Assembly: GCF_004328075.1 (NCBI RefSeq)
Contig: NZ_SJFN01000029.1
Location: forward strand, 24,072-61,107
Direction: 5' to 3'
From: Siculibacillus lacustris
GTDB lineage: Bacteria; Pseudomonadota; Alphaproteobacteria; Rhizobiales; Ancalomicrobiaceae
Length of the DNA: 37,036 nucleotides
The notes beneath the pieces were generated by a model. It was not told the origin of the DNA. It saw nothing but the letters and a program-made list of their open reading frames with translations, and did not search any database. Made by a program: the position numbers and the translations under genes. Below, one piece after another: positions 19,456 through 27,973 of the stretch (positions are counted from its first letter, which is position 1; every line of letters begins with the position of its first letter).

Positions 19456-21381
19456 ATGGATGCCACAGTCGCCGCCGTGACCCTGCCCGCCGCCGTGCCC
19501 TTCGCGCGGCCGCTGCTGCTGATCGCCGCGGCGATGGTGGCGGTGCCGCTGTTCAAGCGGCTGGGGCTCGGGTCGGTGCTCGGCTATCTGGCGGCGGGGA
19601 TCGTGATCGGCCCGGCGGTGCTGCGGCTGTTCGTCGACCCGGCCGAGATCATGCAGTTCGCCGAGCTCGGCATCGTCATGTTCCTGTTCCTGATCGGCCT
19701 GCAACTGCGGCCGTCGCGACTGTGGTCGATGCGGCGCGACATCTTCGGCCTCGGCACGGCGCAGATCGTGGCGACCGCGGTGGCGGTGACCTGGTTCGCC
19801 ATGACGCTGTTCGATCTGTCGTGGAAGGGCGCGTTGGTCGCCGGGGTCGGGCTGTCGCTGTCGTCGACCGCCCTGGTGATGCAGATGATCGAGGAGCGCT
19901 CGGAGACCCAGACGACCTTCGGCTCCAAGGCCTTCGCGATCCTGTTGATGCAGGATCTGGCGATCGTGCCGCTGCTGGCGCTGCTGCCGCTCCTGTCGCC
20001 GCAGCCGGCCTCTGGGGGCGAGCATCCGGCCCGCGCCCTCCTCGAGGTGATCGCCGCGGTCGGCGGGGTGGTGGCGATCGGGCGTTGGGTGCTCAATCCG
20101 ATGTTCCGCCTGCTCGCCGCTTCGGGGGCGCGCGAGATCATGACCGCGGCGGCGCTGATGGTGGTGATCGGCGCGGCGAGCCTCGTGTCGCTGGCCGGTC
20201 TGTCGATGGCCACGGGGGCCTTCCTGGCCGGGGTGATGCTCGCCGAATCGAACTTCCGCAACCAGTTGCAGGTCGACATCGAACCGTTCCGCGGCCTGCT
20301 GCTCGGCCTGTTCTTCATGTCGGTGGGCATGACCGTCGACCTCGAGGTGATCGCCGGCTACTGGGACCAGATCCTCGGCGGCGTGGCGGCGTTGATCGTC
20401 GTCAAGGTGGTGGTGCTCTATCTGGTGATGCGGCTCGCTCGTTCGGGTCATGCCGACGCGGTGCGGGTGTCGCTGTTCCTGGCCCAGGGCGGCGAGTTCG
20501 GCTTCGTGCTCTATTCGGCGGCGGTGTCGGCCAAGGTGATGCCGGCGGTGCTCGGCTCGGGCCTGATCACCGTGGTGACCCTGTCGATGGCGGCGACGCC
20601 GCTGGTGGTCGGCCTGCGCCGGCTGCTCTTGCGGCGCCATCCCGCCCCGGAGATCGACGCCGATCTGGTCGAATCCGACGGCCAGGTGGTGCTGATCGGC
20701 TTCGGCCGCTTCGGGCAGGTGCTGAGCCAGTTCCTGGTCGCCGACGGCATCGACCTGACGATCATCGACACCGACCCGGCGATGATCCGCTCGGCCGGTC
20801 GCTTCGGCTTCAAGATCCATTACGGCGACGGCACCCGCCTCGACGTGCTCCGGGCCGCCGGAGTCGGGCGGGCCAAGCTGGTGGCGATCGCCACCGAGGC
20901 GCCGGCGACGACCAACCGCATCGTCGATCTGGTCAAGGCGGAATTCCCACTGACCCGGGTGTTCGCGCGCTCCTACGACCGGGCGCATGCCCTGACGCTG
21001 CTCGACCGCAACGTCGACTTCCAGGTCCGCGAGACCTTCGAATCCGCGCTGGTGTTCGGACGCGAGACGCTGAAGGCGCTCGGCCTCGACGACGACCGGG
21101 TCGGCGCCATCCTCGACGGCGTGCGGCGGCGCGACGCCGAGCGCATGGTGCTGCAGCATCAGGCGCCGACGCCGGGCGCCCTGCCCGCCCCGGGCCCCCG
21201 GACCTCGCCGCCGCCGGACGAGACTTCGGCGGAACCGCTCGCGGCCGACGTGCCGGCGGTGGACGCCGAGCCCGCGGCGACCGCGGCGCCTCCCGCGGCC
21301 GCCGCGGCGATCACCCGACGGCCCCCGCCGGTGCGGCGGGCGCGGCGAGTCATTTCGGCAACACCGGCAAACAATCGATGA
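19456..21381 (+). CDS. CPA2 family cation:proton antiporter with TrkA-N domain (KefB/KefC-like)
   Basis: A 641-residue inner-membrane protein. About 12-13 hydrophobic helices occupy residues 10-385, with GLGSVLGYLAAGIVIGP, LSLSSTALVMQ, and NQLQVDIEPFRGLLLGLFFMSVGM (the KefC regulatory-loop region; KefC has HALE-type residues where this has NQLQ). A Rossmann TrkA-N domain starts with GFGRFG at 415-420 and contains the acidic IIDTDP. A 70-residue Ala/Pro-rich tail follows. KefB/C proteins are potassium efflux systems gated by glutathione adducts. There is no KefF/KefG-like ancillary gene next to it, so gating may differ. ATG 19456 with GGAAG about 8 nt upstream is preferred over an ATG at 19318 that would add 46 uncharacteristic residues. 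Confidence 0.9.
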   Translation: MDATVAAVTLPAAVPFARPLLLIAAAMVAVPLFKRLGLGSVLGYLAAGIVIGPAVLRLFVDPAEIMQFAELGIVMFLFLIGLQLRPSRLWSMRRDIFGLGTAQIVATAVAVTWFAMTLFDLSWKGALVAGVGLSLSSTALVMQMIEERSETQTTFGSKAFAILLMQDLAIVPLLALLPLLSPQPASGGEHPARALLEVIAAVGGVVAIGRWVLNPMFRLLAASGAREIMTAAALMVVIGAASLVSLAGLSMATGAFLAGVMLAESNFRNQLQVDIEPFRGLLLGLFFMSVGMTVDLEVIAGYWDQILGGVAALIVVKVVVLYLVMRLARSGHADAVRVSLFLAQGGEFGFVLYSAAVSAKVMPAVLGSGLITVVTLSMAATPLVVGLRRLLLRRHPAPEIDADLVESDGQVVLIGFGRFGQVLSQFLVADGIDLTIIDTDPAMIRSAGRFGFKIHYGDGTRLDVLRAAGVGRAKLVAIATEAPATTNRIVDLVKAEFPLTRVFARSYDRAHALTLLDRNVDFQVRETFESALVFGRETLKALGLDDDRVGAILDGVRRRDAERMVLQHQAPTPGALPAPGPRTSPPPDETSAEPLAADVPAVDAEPAATAAPPAAAAAITRRPPPVRRARRVISATPANNR

Positions 21382-21481
21382 TCGCGGAATCCCGCGGAAT
21401 CCCCGAGGTCAACCAGTGGATTCCCTCAGGCTGCGGTCGTGCTAGCCTGCGAATCGCAACGCACCCCAGGGGGAAGATTCC

Positions 21482-21589
21482 ATGAAGACCACTCGCATCG
21501 TCGTTCTCGCGCTCATCGCCGCCGCCGGCCTGTCGATCGCCGGTTGCGCCAAGGCTCCGGCTCCGGCTCCGGCCTACGTCAAGGGCTGA
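21482..21589 (+). CDS. Tiny lipoprotein, 35 residues
   Basis: A short gene with strong signals: GGGGGAAG about 6 nt upstream of ATG 21482, basic n-region MKTTR, hydrophobic h-region, and a lipobox IAGC with the lipidated cysteine at residue 22. The mature part is only 14 residues, CAKAPAPAPAYVKG, so it is essentially a lipid anchor with an Ala-Pro spacer. Tiny entericidin-like or unclassified lipoproteins of this size occur in many alphaproteobacteria, with no known function. It is followed by two strong hairpins, which suggests an independent transcript. Confidence 0.7.
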   Translation: MKTTRIVVLALIAAAGLSIAGCAKAPAPAPAYVKG

Positions 21590-21598
21590 TCCGCAGAT

Positions 21599-21618
21599 CG
21601 CCGTGCGCGCGCACGGCG
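21599..21618 (+). terminator. Perfect 20-bp palindrome after the small lipoprotein
   Basis: CGCCGTGCGC is followed directly by its reverse complement, beginning 10 nt after the lipoprotein stop. As RNA it would fold to a stem with a small loop. Likely terminator or 3'-end stabiliser; no T-run. Confidence 0.5.
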
Positions 21619-21644
21619 AGAGAGCGTGACGACCGACCTTTCGG

Positions 21645-21676
21645 GGCGGCGGCGACGGGTTACCGTCTCCGCCGCC
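21645..21676 (+). terminator. 14-bp hairpin, second terminator candidate
   Basis: Arms 21645-21658 and 21663-21676 pair over 14 positions with one mismatch around a GTTA loop. The T-rich TCTGTCGTTT follows. This is the better terminator of the two after the small lipoprotein. Confidence 0.6.
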
Positions 21677-21730
21677 TCTGTCGTTTCCGGGGTCTCGCCG
21701 AATCGTCGAACGGCGGGCCGGGAGGAAAGA

Positions 21731-21760
21731 TTGGCGTCGAGGCACGGGCGCGCGTACACT
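21731..21760 (+). promoter_or_regulatory. Candidate promoter of the DUF2093 gene
   Basis: TTGGCG (21731-21736) and TACACT (21755-21760) are spaced by 18 nt and end 38 nt before the ATG at 21799. Confidence 0.35.
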
Positions 21761-21798
21761 CGCCCCTCAGTCTTCCCGCACCGCCATTCGGACGCTCC

Positions 21799-22020
21799 AT
21801 GAATCGCTTCGAACTCCCCCGCAACAACGGCCAGGCCGTGGTTCGCTATCTCGACGGAGATTTCCAGATCATCGCCAACGGCACCCATGTCGTGTGCGCC
21901 GTGACCGGACGGACGATTCCGATCGACGAATTGAAATATTGGAGCGTCGAGCGCCAGGAGGCCTATGTCGACGCGCAGGCCTCGCTCGACCGCCATCTGC
22001 AGGTCACCGGCCAGGGCTGA
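21799..22020 (+). CDS. DUF2093 family small protein
   Basis: A 73-residue protein matching DUF2093: it contains YLDGDFQIIANGTHVVCAVTG and IDELKYWSVERQEAYVD, the family's near-invariant core. It is predicted to be soluble and cytoplasmic; the function is unknown. In Rhizobiales this gene commonly neighbours lpxK, as here, where it converges with lpxK 30 nt away. The ribosome-binding site at ATG 21799 is weak, but the start fits the family exactly. Confidence 0.88.
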   Translation: MNRFELPRNNGQAVVRYLDGDFQIIANGTHVVCAVTGRTIPIDELKYWSVERQEAYVDAQASLDRHLQVTGQG

Positions 22021-22050
22021 GGCCCGATCGCCGAACGAGCCGCGGCGCGT

Positions 22051-23079
22051 TCAGGCGCCCCGGCGCCGGGCAACGGCCGCGACGATCGCCGCGACCAGCG
22101 CCGCCGGATCGTCGACCACCAGATCCACCGCGAACACCACCGACGCCGCAGCCAGCCGCGCGCGCGCGTCGCCCTGCGTGCCGCGGGCGCGCGCCGCATC
22201 CTTCTCGGTGGTCACCGGCACGAGGTTCCCGACGGCGCAGCGGGCGAGCAGGCGCGCGGCATCGGCCTCGTCGAGCGGGCGATGATCGGCGAAGGCGACG
22301 AGATCGACCACCGTCGCGCCGGCCGCCGCGAGACCCGCGGCGAACTTCTCCGGCCGTCCGATCCCGGCATAGGCCAGCACCCGCCGACCGGCGACGTCCT
22401 CCGGCGCGCGCGCCACCAGACGCGCGCCGAGCACCGGCACGCCGCGGGCGGCGGCGGCGGCGCGGAGCGGCGCGACCGAGGCGGCCGGCGGCTCGTCGCT
22501 CGCCACCAGGAGGATCAGATCGGTGGCGGCCAGTTGCACCCCGAGCGGCGCCCGCAGCGGTCCGGCCGGGATCACCCGGCCGTTGCCGATGCCGACGCCG
22601 GCGTCGACCACGACGAGGCGCAGGTCGCGGGCGAGCGCCGGGTTCTGGAAGCCGTCGTCGAGGATCAGCAGGTCGGCGCCGGTGGCGGCGACCGTGGCGA
22701 GGCCGGCGATGCGGTCGCGCGACACCACGGTCGGGGCGATCGCCGCTTCGAGCAACGGTTCGTCGCCGACCCGGCTCGCGTCGTCGCACGCCGGATCGAC
22801 CAACCGGGGGCCCGTGTCCGAGCCGCCCCAGCCGCGCGACAGGATCGCCGGGGTGAAGCCGGCGGCGCGCAGCAGCGGCACCAGGGCGAGGACGGTCGGG
22901 GTCTTGCCGGCGCCGCCGGCGGTGTAGTTGCCGACGACGATCACCGGCATCGGCGCCACGGCGCGCGGAGGTGCGGCCATGCGGCGGGCGGCGACCGCCC
23001 CCCAGATCGCGGCGATCGGGGCGGCGAGCAGCGCGAGCGGACCGCCGGTGGTCCAGAACCGCGGCGCCCGGGCGATCAT
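22051..23079 (-). CDS. lpxK: Tetraacyldisaccharide 4'-kinase
   Basis: A 342-residue, N-terminally membrane-anchored kinase that adds the 4'-phosphate to the lipid A disaccharide to form lipid IVA. The P-loop is GNYTAGGAGKT at residues 50-60, followed by AILSRGWGG and the LILDDGFQNPAL motif, then FADHRPL and VTTEKDAAR near the end. The ATG at 23079 overlaps the waaA TGA (ATGA), so the genes are translationally coupled. The sequence is a normal length for the family. Confidence 0.96.
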   Translation of the reverse strand: MIARAPRFWTTGGPLALLAAPIAAIWGAVAARRMAAPPRAVAPMPVIVVGNYTAGGAGKTPTVLALVPLLRAAGFTPAILSRGWGGSDTGPRLVDPACDDASRVGDEPLLEAAIAPTVVSRDRIAGLATVAATGADLLILDDGFQNPALARDLRLVVVDAGVGIGNGRVIPAGPLRAPLGVQLAATDLILLVASDEPPAASVAPLRAAAAARGVPVLGARLVARAPEDVAGRRVLAYAGIGRPEKFAAGLAAAGATVVDLVAFADHRPLDEADAARLLARCAVGNLVPVTTEKDAARARGTQGDARARLAAASVVFAVDLVVDDPAALVAAIVAAVARRRGA

Positions 23080-24374
23080 TCCCGGTCCTTCGCGAGCGCC
23101 GCGGCGAGCGGGGCGGCGAGCGCCGCCATGGTTCGGTCGAGGGCGCCGGTCGCCGCCGCGACCACGGCGCGGGCGCGCTCGACGGTGGCGGCACGGTCGT
23201 CGGGGGCGCCGTGGGCCGCGACCACCGCGGCGGCGAGGCCGGCGGCATCGGTGATCGCGGTGGCGCCGCCGGCGGCGTCGAGGTCGCGATAGACGTCGGC
23301 GAAGTTGCGGGTGCTGGGGCCGTGGATCACCGCGCAGCCGAGGCGGGCCGGCTCGATCGGGTTCTGCCCGCCCTTGTCGGCGAGCGAGCCGCCGACGAAG
23401 GCGATCGGCACGAGGCGGTAGAGCAGCCCCATCTCGCCGATGGTGTCGGCGAGGAAGACGTCCGTTGCGGCGGTCGGGGTCTCGCCCTGCGAGCGCGAGG
23501 CGACGGTGAGGCCGCGCCCGGCGAGCTCGCGGCGGATCTCGTCACCACGGACCGGATGGCGCGGGGCGATCACCGTCAGGAGGCCGGGAAGGTGGACCGC
23601 GGCGGCGGCGTGGACTTGCGCCGCGATCGCTTCTTCGCCGGGATGGGTGCTGGCGGCGAGCCAGGTCGGCCGCGCACCGATCGCCGCGGCGAGGCGGGCC
23701 TGTTCGGCCGGGTCGGCGCCGAGCGGCGGGCCGTCGTATTTGAGGTTGCCGACCACCCGGACGTCGCCGACGCCGAGAGCGGCGAGCCGCGCGCCGTCGC
23801 CGGGCGATTGGGCGAGCGCCGCGGCGAGGCGGCCGAACAGCGCGCGGGCGGTGCCGCCGACCAGACCCCAGCGCCGGGCGGAGCGTTCCGACAGGCGGGC
23901 GTTGACCAGAACCTGGGGGATCGCGCGATCGGCCAGTTCCAGCACGGTGGTCGGCCACATCTCCGATTCGACGAAGATCGCCAGACCGGGGCGCCAATGG
24001 TCGAGGAAGCGGCCGAGATGGGGGGCGACGTCGAAGGGCACGAACTGGTGGAAGGCCCCGGCCGGCAGGCGCTGGGCGGCGATCGCCGCGGAGGTCACGG
24101 TGCCGGTGGTGACCAGCACGGCGGTGCCGGCGGCAATCAGGCGCTCGACCAGGGCCAGAACCGAGACGGTCTCGCCGACGCTGGCGGCATGGACCCACAC
24201 CAGCGGACCTCGGGGGCGCGGCTTGGCCGGCCGGCCGAGGCGTTCGCCGCGGCGGGTCGGATCTTCCTTGCCGGCGCGGGTGCGCCGAGCGAGCAGGAGC
24301 GGCAGGGCCGGGGCCAGGACCCGACCGAGGCCGCGATAGGCGGCGAGGACGGCATCGCCGAAGCGATCAGACAT
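23076..24374 (-). CDS. waaA: Kdo transferase (3-deoxy-D-manno-octulosonic acid transferase)
   Basis: A 432-residue GT-B glycosyltransferase that transfers Kdo from CMP-Kdo to lipid IVA at the inner membrane. An N-terminal hydrophobic helix (about 8-30) anchors it. The catalytic-base motif WVHAASVGE is at 60-68 (E68), SEMWPT and LVNARLSERS follow, and the C-terminal domain has APRHPVR and the GGSLADKGGQNPIEPA signature. ATG 24374 overlaps the end of the DUF374 gene by 8 nt. Whether it adds one or two Kdo residues cannot be decided here. Confidence 0.95.
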   Translation of the reverse strand: MSDRFGDAVLAAYRGLGRVLAPALPLLLARRTRAGKEDPTRRGERLGRPAKPRPRGPLVWVHAASVGETVSVLALVERLIAAGTAVLVTTGTVTSAAIAAQRLPAGAFHQFVPFDVAPHLGRFLDHWRPGLAIFVESEMWPTTVLELADRAIPQVLVNARLSERSARRWGLVGGTARALFGRLAAALAQSPGDGARLAALGVGDVRVVGNLKYDGPPLGADPAEQARLAAAIGARPTWLAASTHPGEEAIAAQVHAAAAVHLPGLLTVIAPRHPVRGDEIRRELAGRGLTVASRSQGETPTAATDVFLADTIGEMGLLYRLVPIAFVGGSLADKGGQNPIEPARLGCAVIHGPSTRNFADVYRDLDAAGGATAITDAAGLAAAVVAAHGAPDDRAATVERARAVVAAATGALDRTMAALAAPLAAALAKDRE

Positions 24375-25071
24375 CGCGGCCCCCGACCAGTTCATAGGCC
24401 CGGGCGGTGATCCGATTGAGGTTCGCCTCGACGGCGCGGCGGGCGGACTCGATCGCCGCCGCATCGGCATCGGCGGCGACCCGGATCGGCTCGGCGAAGA
24501 CCACGGCGAAGCGGCCGAAGGGCAGATTGAAGGCGGCGGAGTCCCAGGAGCGGGTCATGCGGCGTCGCCATGTGGTCGCGGTGGCGACACAGACGATCGG
24601 CGCGCCGGAGCGCCGCGCGATCTGGACGATGCCTTCGCCGGCGACCTTGGCCGGGCCTTTGGGCACGTCGGCGGTCATGCACAGGACGTCGCCGGCCTCC
24701 AGGGCGCGCAACGCCGCGACGAAGCCGGCGACGCCGCCACGGCGGCGGACCTCGTCGCCGGAGCGGCCGCCCGAGGCGCGGATCGCGCCGATGCCGAGCT
24801 TCTCGCAGACGATGACGTTCATCTCGCCGTCGCGCGACCGCGAGATCATCGCCTTCGCCCGCCAGCTGTCGTCGGGCTTGATGAACGGCGTCATGAAGTG
24901 CTCGCCGTGCCACATGGCGACGATCAGCGGCTGCGGTCCGCCGAGATTCGCGAAATAGTCGGGCGGTTCGACGACGAGGCGGGTGCTCCGGCGCACGAAG
25001 CGGAAATAGCGGGCGAACAGCGACCCCACCAGATTGCGGAAGCCCTCGCGGCGCAGCAGGCGCTTCAGCAT
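24367..25071 (-). CDS. DUF374 lysophospholipid acyltransferase-like protein
   Basis: A 234-residue protein of the DUF374 family, related to the LPLAT acyltransferases. It shows IVAMWHGEHFMTPF (the family's histidine-bearing block), MISRSRDGEMNVIVCEKLGIGAIRASGGR, ADVPKGPAKVAGEGIVQIARRSGAPIV (the LPLAT 'P-x-G' block), and a C-terminal FAEPIRV. It sits between the Kdo transferase and a DUF4170 gene, a conserved order in Rhizobiales, so a role in acylating lipid A or Kdo-lipid A is an attractive inference without proof. ATG 25071 fits the hydrophobic N-terminus; its ribosome-binding site is weak. Confidence 0.87.
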   Translation of the reverse strand: MLKRLLRREGFRNLVGSLFARYFRFVRRSTRLVVEPPDYFANLGGPQPLIVAMWHGEHFMTPFIKPDDSWRAKAMISRSRDGEMNVIVCEKLGIGAIRASGGRSGDEVRRRGGVAGFVAALRALEAGDVLCMTADVPKGPAKVAGEGIVQIARRSGAPIVCVATATTWRRRMTRSWDSAAFNLPFGRFAVVFAEPIRVAADADAAAIESARRAVEANLNRITARAYELVGGRDV

Positions 25072-25275
25072 GGCGGGCGGGCTCCGCGGCACGGCAAGGA
25101 CGCCGCACGCAGGCCGCAAGGGCGCGTCGGGTGGGCGGCCCGGGACCGTCGGTCGCGCCTCGGCATCGGCATCATGGGTCGAATTCGTCCTCGCTGGTCG
25201 TGTCGCCGGCGATCCTTAGCGCCGAACGGCGTCGCCGTCACGGCCGCCGTGGCGCCGGGCGCGGCGACCGCCGGC

Positions 25276-25506
25276 TCAATGCTCGTGATCGGGATCGAGC
25301 AGCCGGTGGAGATGGACGATGAAATAGCGCATGTGGGCATTGTCGACGGTGGCCTGGGCCTTGGCCTTCCAGGCGACCCGCGCCGAATCGTAGTCGGGGA
25401 ACAGGCCGACCAGCTCGACATGGGAGAGGTCGCGGAACTCGGTCCCGTGCAGGTCGACGAGTTCGCCGCCCAGGACGAGATGAGGCAGTTGCTTCTTCTT
25501 GCTCAT
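25276..25506 (-). CDS. DUF4170 family small protein
   Basis: A 76-residue protein beginning MSKKKQLPHLVLGGELVDL, with WKAKAQATVDNAHMRYFIVHLHRLLDP near the end, the conserved DUF4170 core. No TM segment or signal peptide. Function unknown; it is nearly always found between the inositol-phosphatase-like gene and the DUF374 gene, as here. AAAGG lies 9 nt upstream of the ATG. The roughly 200-nt gap to the DUF374 gene holds no further gene, only a CACGGC/GCCGTG stem near 25238-25250. Confidence 0.88.
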   Translation of the reverse strand: MSKKKQLPHLVLGGELVDLHGTEFRDLSHVELVGLFPDYDSARVAWKAKAQATVDNAHMRYFIVHLHRLLDPDHEH

Positions 25507-25555
25507 GGTCGTGGCCTTTCCCGTTGATCTTCCGGAACGCGACGCTCGCCCCCGC

Positions 25556-26377
25556 TCACGCCGCCATGCCCTCGAGCCGGGCGAGCAGGATCCGCGCCGC
25601 GTCGTGGAGGCCGGGGACGGCCGCCACCAACGGCGGATGGTGCGGGACCGCCCGGTTGTAGCGCAGAGGTTCACCGCTCGGGACGGTGAACCGACCTCCG
25701 GCTTCCTGCACCAAAAGGTCGGCGGCGGCAAGATCCCAATCATGAGCATTGCGCGTGGCATAGGCCACGTCGAGGGCGCCGTCGGCGACCCGGGCGATCC
25801 GCACGGCGAGCGACGGCACCACGTCGTGGGCGGCGAATCCGGCGGCGATCAGGGCCGGCGCATCGAGATAGCGGCGCGGGCCGGCGACCCGGGCGCCGGC
25901 GAGCTCGCTGCGGTCGATCACCGCCAGACGGCGGCCGTCGCACCAGGCGCCGCGGCCGATCCGCGCCGCCCAGGTGGTGCCGAGCGCCGGGGCGTGGAGC
26001 ATCGCGACGATCGGGCGGCCGTCCTCGACCACGGCGATCGACACCGCCCAGATATCGGAGCCGCGCAGGAACGCGCGGGTGCCGTCGATCGGATCGACCA
26101 CGAAGACGCGGCGGCGATCGAGGCGCTCGGGGCCGTCGGCGGTCTCTTCGGACAGCCAGCCGTAGTCGGGTCGGGCGGTCCGCAGAACCTCGACGAGGTG
26201 GCGATCGACCGCCAGATCGGCCTCGCTGACCGGCGAGCCGCCGCTCTTGGTCCACACCGTCGGGTCGCGCCGGAAGAAGCCGAGAGCGATCTCGCCGGCC
26301 TCCCGGGCGGCGCCGGCGAGGAGCGCGAGATCGGCGTCGGTGTCGGCGTCGGCGATCCCGCGGTCAGCGTCCGGCAA
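25556..26377 (-). CDS. Inositol monophosphatase family phosphatase (CysQ-like)
   Basis: A 273-residue Mg-dependent phosphatase. Metal-binding residues are visible: E77 in SEET, the DPIDGT motif at 95-100, and WDLAAAD with W214-D215. The TKSGGSPVSEADLAVD opening resembles 3'(2'),5'-bisphosphate nucleotidase CysQ, which clears PAP in sulfur metabolism; an inositol-phosphate or sugar-phosphate substrate is also possible. The only credible start is TTG 26377, with GAGGG about 8 nt upstream; it lies inside the end of pmbA (14-nt overlap), which indicates coupling. No ATG exists nearby in frame. Confidence 0.88.
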   Translation of the reverse strand: MPDADRGIADADTDADLALLAGAAREAGEIALGFFRRDPTVWTKSGGSPVSEADLAVDRHLVEVLRTARPDYGWLSEETADGPERLDRRRVFVVDPIDGTRAFLRGSDIWAVSIAVVEDGRPIVAMLHAPALGTTWAARIGRGAWCDGRRLAVIDRSELAGARVAGPRRYLDAPALIAAGFAAHDVVPSLAVRIARVADGALDVAYATRNAHDWDLAAADLLVQEAGGRFTVPSGEPLRYNRAVPHHPPLVAAVPGLHDAARILLARLEGMAA

Positions 26378-27707
26378 TGGTCAGGCCCTCGATCATCACA
26401 CTGGGCGTATCGATGCCGAAGCGATGTTCGAGATCGTCGGCGGGGACGAGGCGCGCATACATGTCGATCAGATTGCCGGCCACCGTGACCTCGCTGACCG
26501 GATGGGTGATCTCGCCCTTCTCGATCCAGAAGCCGGAGGCGCCGCGGGAATAGTCGCCGGTGATGCCGTTGACGCCGGAACCGATCATGTCCGTGACCAG
26601 CAGGCCGGCATCGATCGAGCGGATCATCGCGTCGCGGCCGGTCGGGCCGGGCTGCAGGGTGACGTTGGTCGAGCCCGGCGACGGCGAACCGGTACCGCGC
26701 GCGGCGCGACCGTTGGTGGCGAGGCCGAGTTCGCGGGCCGAGGCGCCGTCGAGCAGCCAGTGCCGCAGGATGCCGTCCTCGACGAGGTTCAGCACCGGTC
26801 CGGCGACGCCTTCGCCGTCGAAGGGCCGCGACGACAGGCCGCGCCGGCGATAGGGGTCGTCGGTGATGGTGACGCCGGGGGCGAAGACCGCGGTCTCGCG
26901 GGCCTTGGACAGAAACGAGGTGCGGCGGGCCACCGCGGCGCCGTTGATCGCCGACAGGAGATGGCCGACCAGCCCGGTGGCGGCGCGCGGCTCCCACACC
27001 ACGGTGGCGACCCGGGTGTCGATCTGGCGCGGGTTGAGGCGGCGCACGGCGCGCTCGCCGGCGCGGCGGCCGATCTCCTCGGGCGTCTCCAGATCTTCGG
27101 CGAAGATCTTCGACGAAGCCGCCCAGTCGCGCTCCATGGCGGTGCCGGAGCCGGCGAGGGCGGTGACCGACAGGGCGTGGCGCGAGCCGAGCCAGGCGCC
27201 GGCGAAGCCGTGGGAGGTGACCAGCACCAGGCCGCCGAGCGACCACGAGGCGCTGGCGCCGCCGGAATTGGACACGCCGGCGACGGCGCGGGCAGCGTCT
27301 TCGGTGGCGAGCGCCCGGGCGGTCAGCTCCGCGGCCGACGGCGTGCCGAGATCGAGCAGGTCGAGGTCGACGAAGTCGCGAGTGAGCAGATCGGGATCGA
27401 TCAGGTCGGCGAAGGGATCCTCCGGCGCGGCGCGGGCCATGGCCACGGCGCGCGCGGCGAGGCCGGCGGGATCGGCGAAGACGTTGGCCGAGATCGTCGC
27501 CTGACGGCGGCCGACGAACACCCGCAGGCCGAAGTCGTCGCCCTCGGAGCGCTCGCTGTCCTCGACCTCGCCGAGGCGGACCCCGACCGACAGCGACACG
27601 CCGCGCACCGCCACGGCATCGGCGCGGTCGGCGCCGGCGGCGATCGCCGCGGCGACGAGACGGTGGGCCTTCTCCTTCAGCTCGGACTGATCGAGCACAT
27701 CGGGCAT
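26364..27707 (-). CDS. pmbA: TldE/PmbA, partner of TldD
   Basis: A 447-residue U62-family protein without the HExxxH motif, as expected for the TldE (PmbA) subunit. Family marks include GDDFGLRVFVGRRQATIS near the start, SSRPFDGEGVAGP, and the C-terminal GINGxTGDYSRGASGFWIEKGEI block (here GVNGITGDYSRG). In E. coli TldD and TldE form a heterodimer in which only TldD carries the zinc. The ATG at 27707 is 8 nt after a GGAG; an upstream in-frame start at 27743 would add 12 residues. It is the first gene of the leftward lipid A group, though its function is unrelated. Confidence 0.95.
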   Translation of the reverse strand: MPDVLDQSELKEKAHRLVAAAIAAGADRADAVAVRGVSLSVGVRLGEVEDSERSEGDDFGLRVFVGRRQATISANVFADPAGLAARAVAMARAAPEDPFADLIDPDLLTRDFVDLDLLDLGTPSAAELTARALATEDAARAVAGVSNSGGASASWSLGGLVLVTSHGFAGAWLGSRHALSVTALAGSGTAMERDWAASSKIFAEDLETPEEIGRRAGERAVRRLNPRQIDTRVATVVWEPRAATGLVGHLLSAINGAAVARRTSFLSKARETAVFAPGVTITDDPYRRRGLSSRPFDGEGVAGPVLNLVEDGILRHWLLDGASARELGLATNGRAARGTGSPSPGSTNVTLQPGPTGRDAMIRSIDAGLLVTDMIGSGVNGITGDYSRGASGFWIEKGEITHPVSEVTVAGNLIDMYARLVPADDLEHRFGIDTPSVMIEGLTIAGR

Positions 27708-27858
27708 CACGAATTCTCCGAAGGGCGCGGGCTGCGCCGGCATGTCCTGTCCCGTTTACGTGGCCGGCCGGCCGGCGACAAGGGCGATGACGAAGCGCGG
27801 CGCGGCGGGGGGAGAGGCGCGGCGAAGATCGGTGAGGATCTGATAACCCTGCGCGGCG

Positions 27859-27876
27859 TCAACCAAAATTCAACCA
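27859..27876. promoter_or_regulatory. Direct repeat TCAACCA spaced by one helical turn
   Basis: TCAACCA occurs at 27859-27865 and 27870-27876, an 11-nt period, in the 266-nt region between the divergent pmbA and DUF6101-like genes. Such same-face direct repeats can be response-regulator sites. No assigned factor. Confidence 0.3.
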
Positions 27877-27973
27877 GCTTCGTTAAGTCGGATCCAAGCC
27901 CCCCGGGAGCAGTATCGTCCTCACAGAGCGATGTCTTCGCAAGACGAACACACCCCCGCAGGAGGCGATTTCG

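Noticed and set aside
15951..19556. A 1201-codon open frame antisense to the RND adaptor and pump
   Set aside because: Composition is typical of antisense in GC-rich DNA (His, Arg, Asp and Gly rich), without family resemblance; the sense gene is unmistakable.
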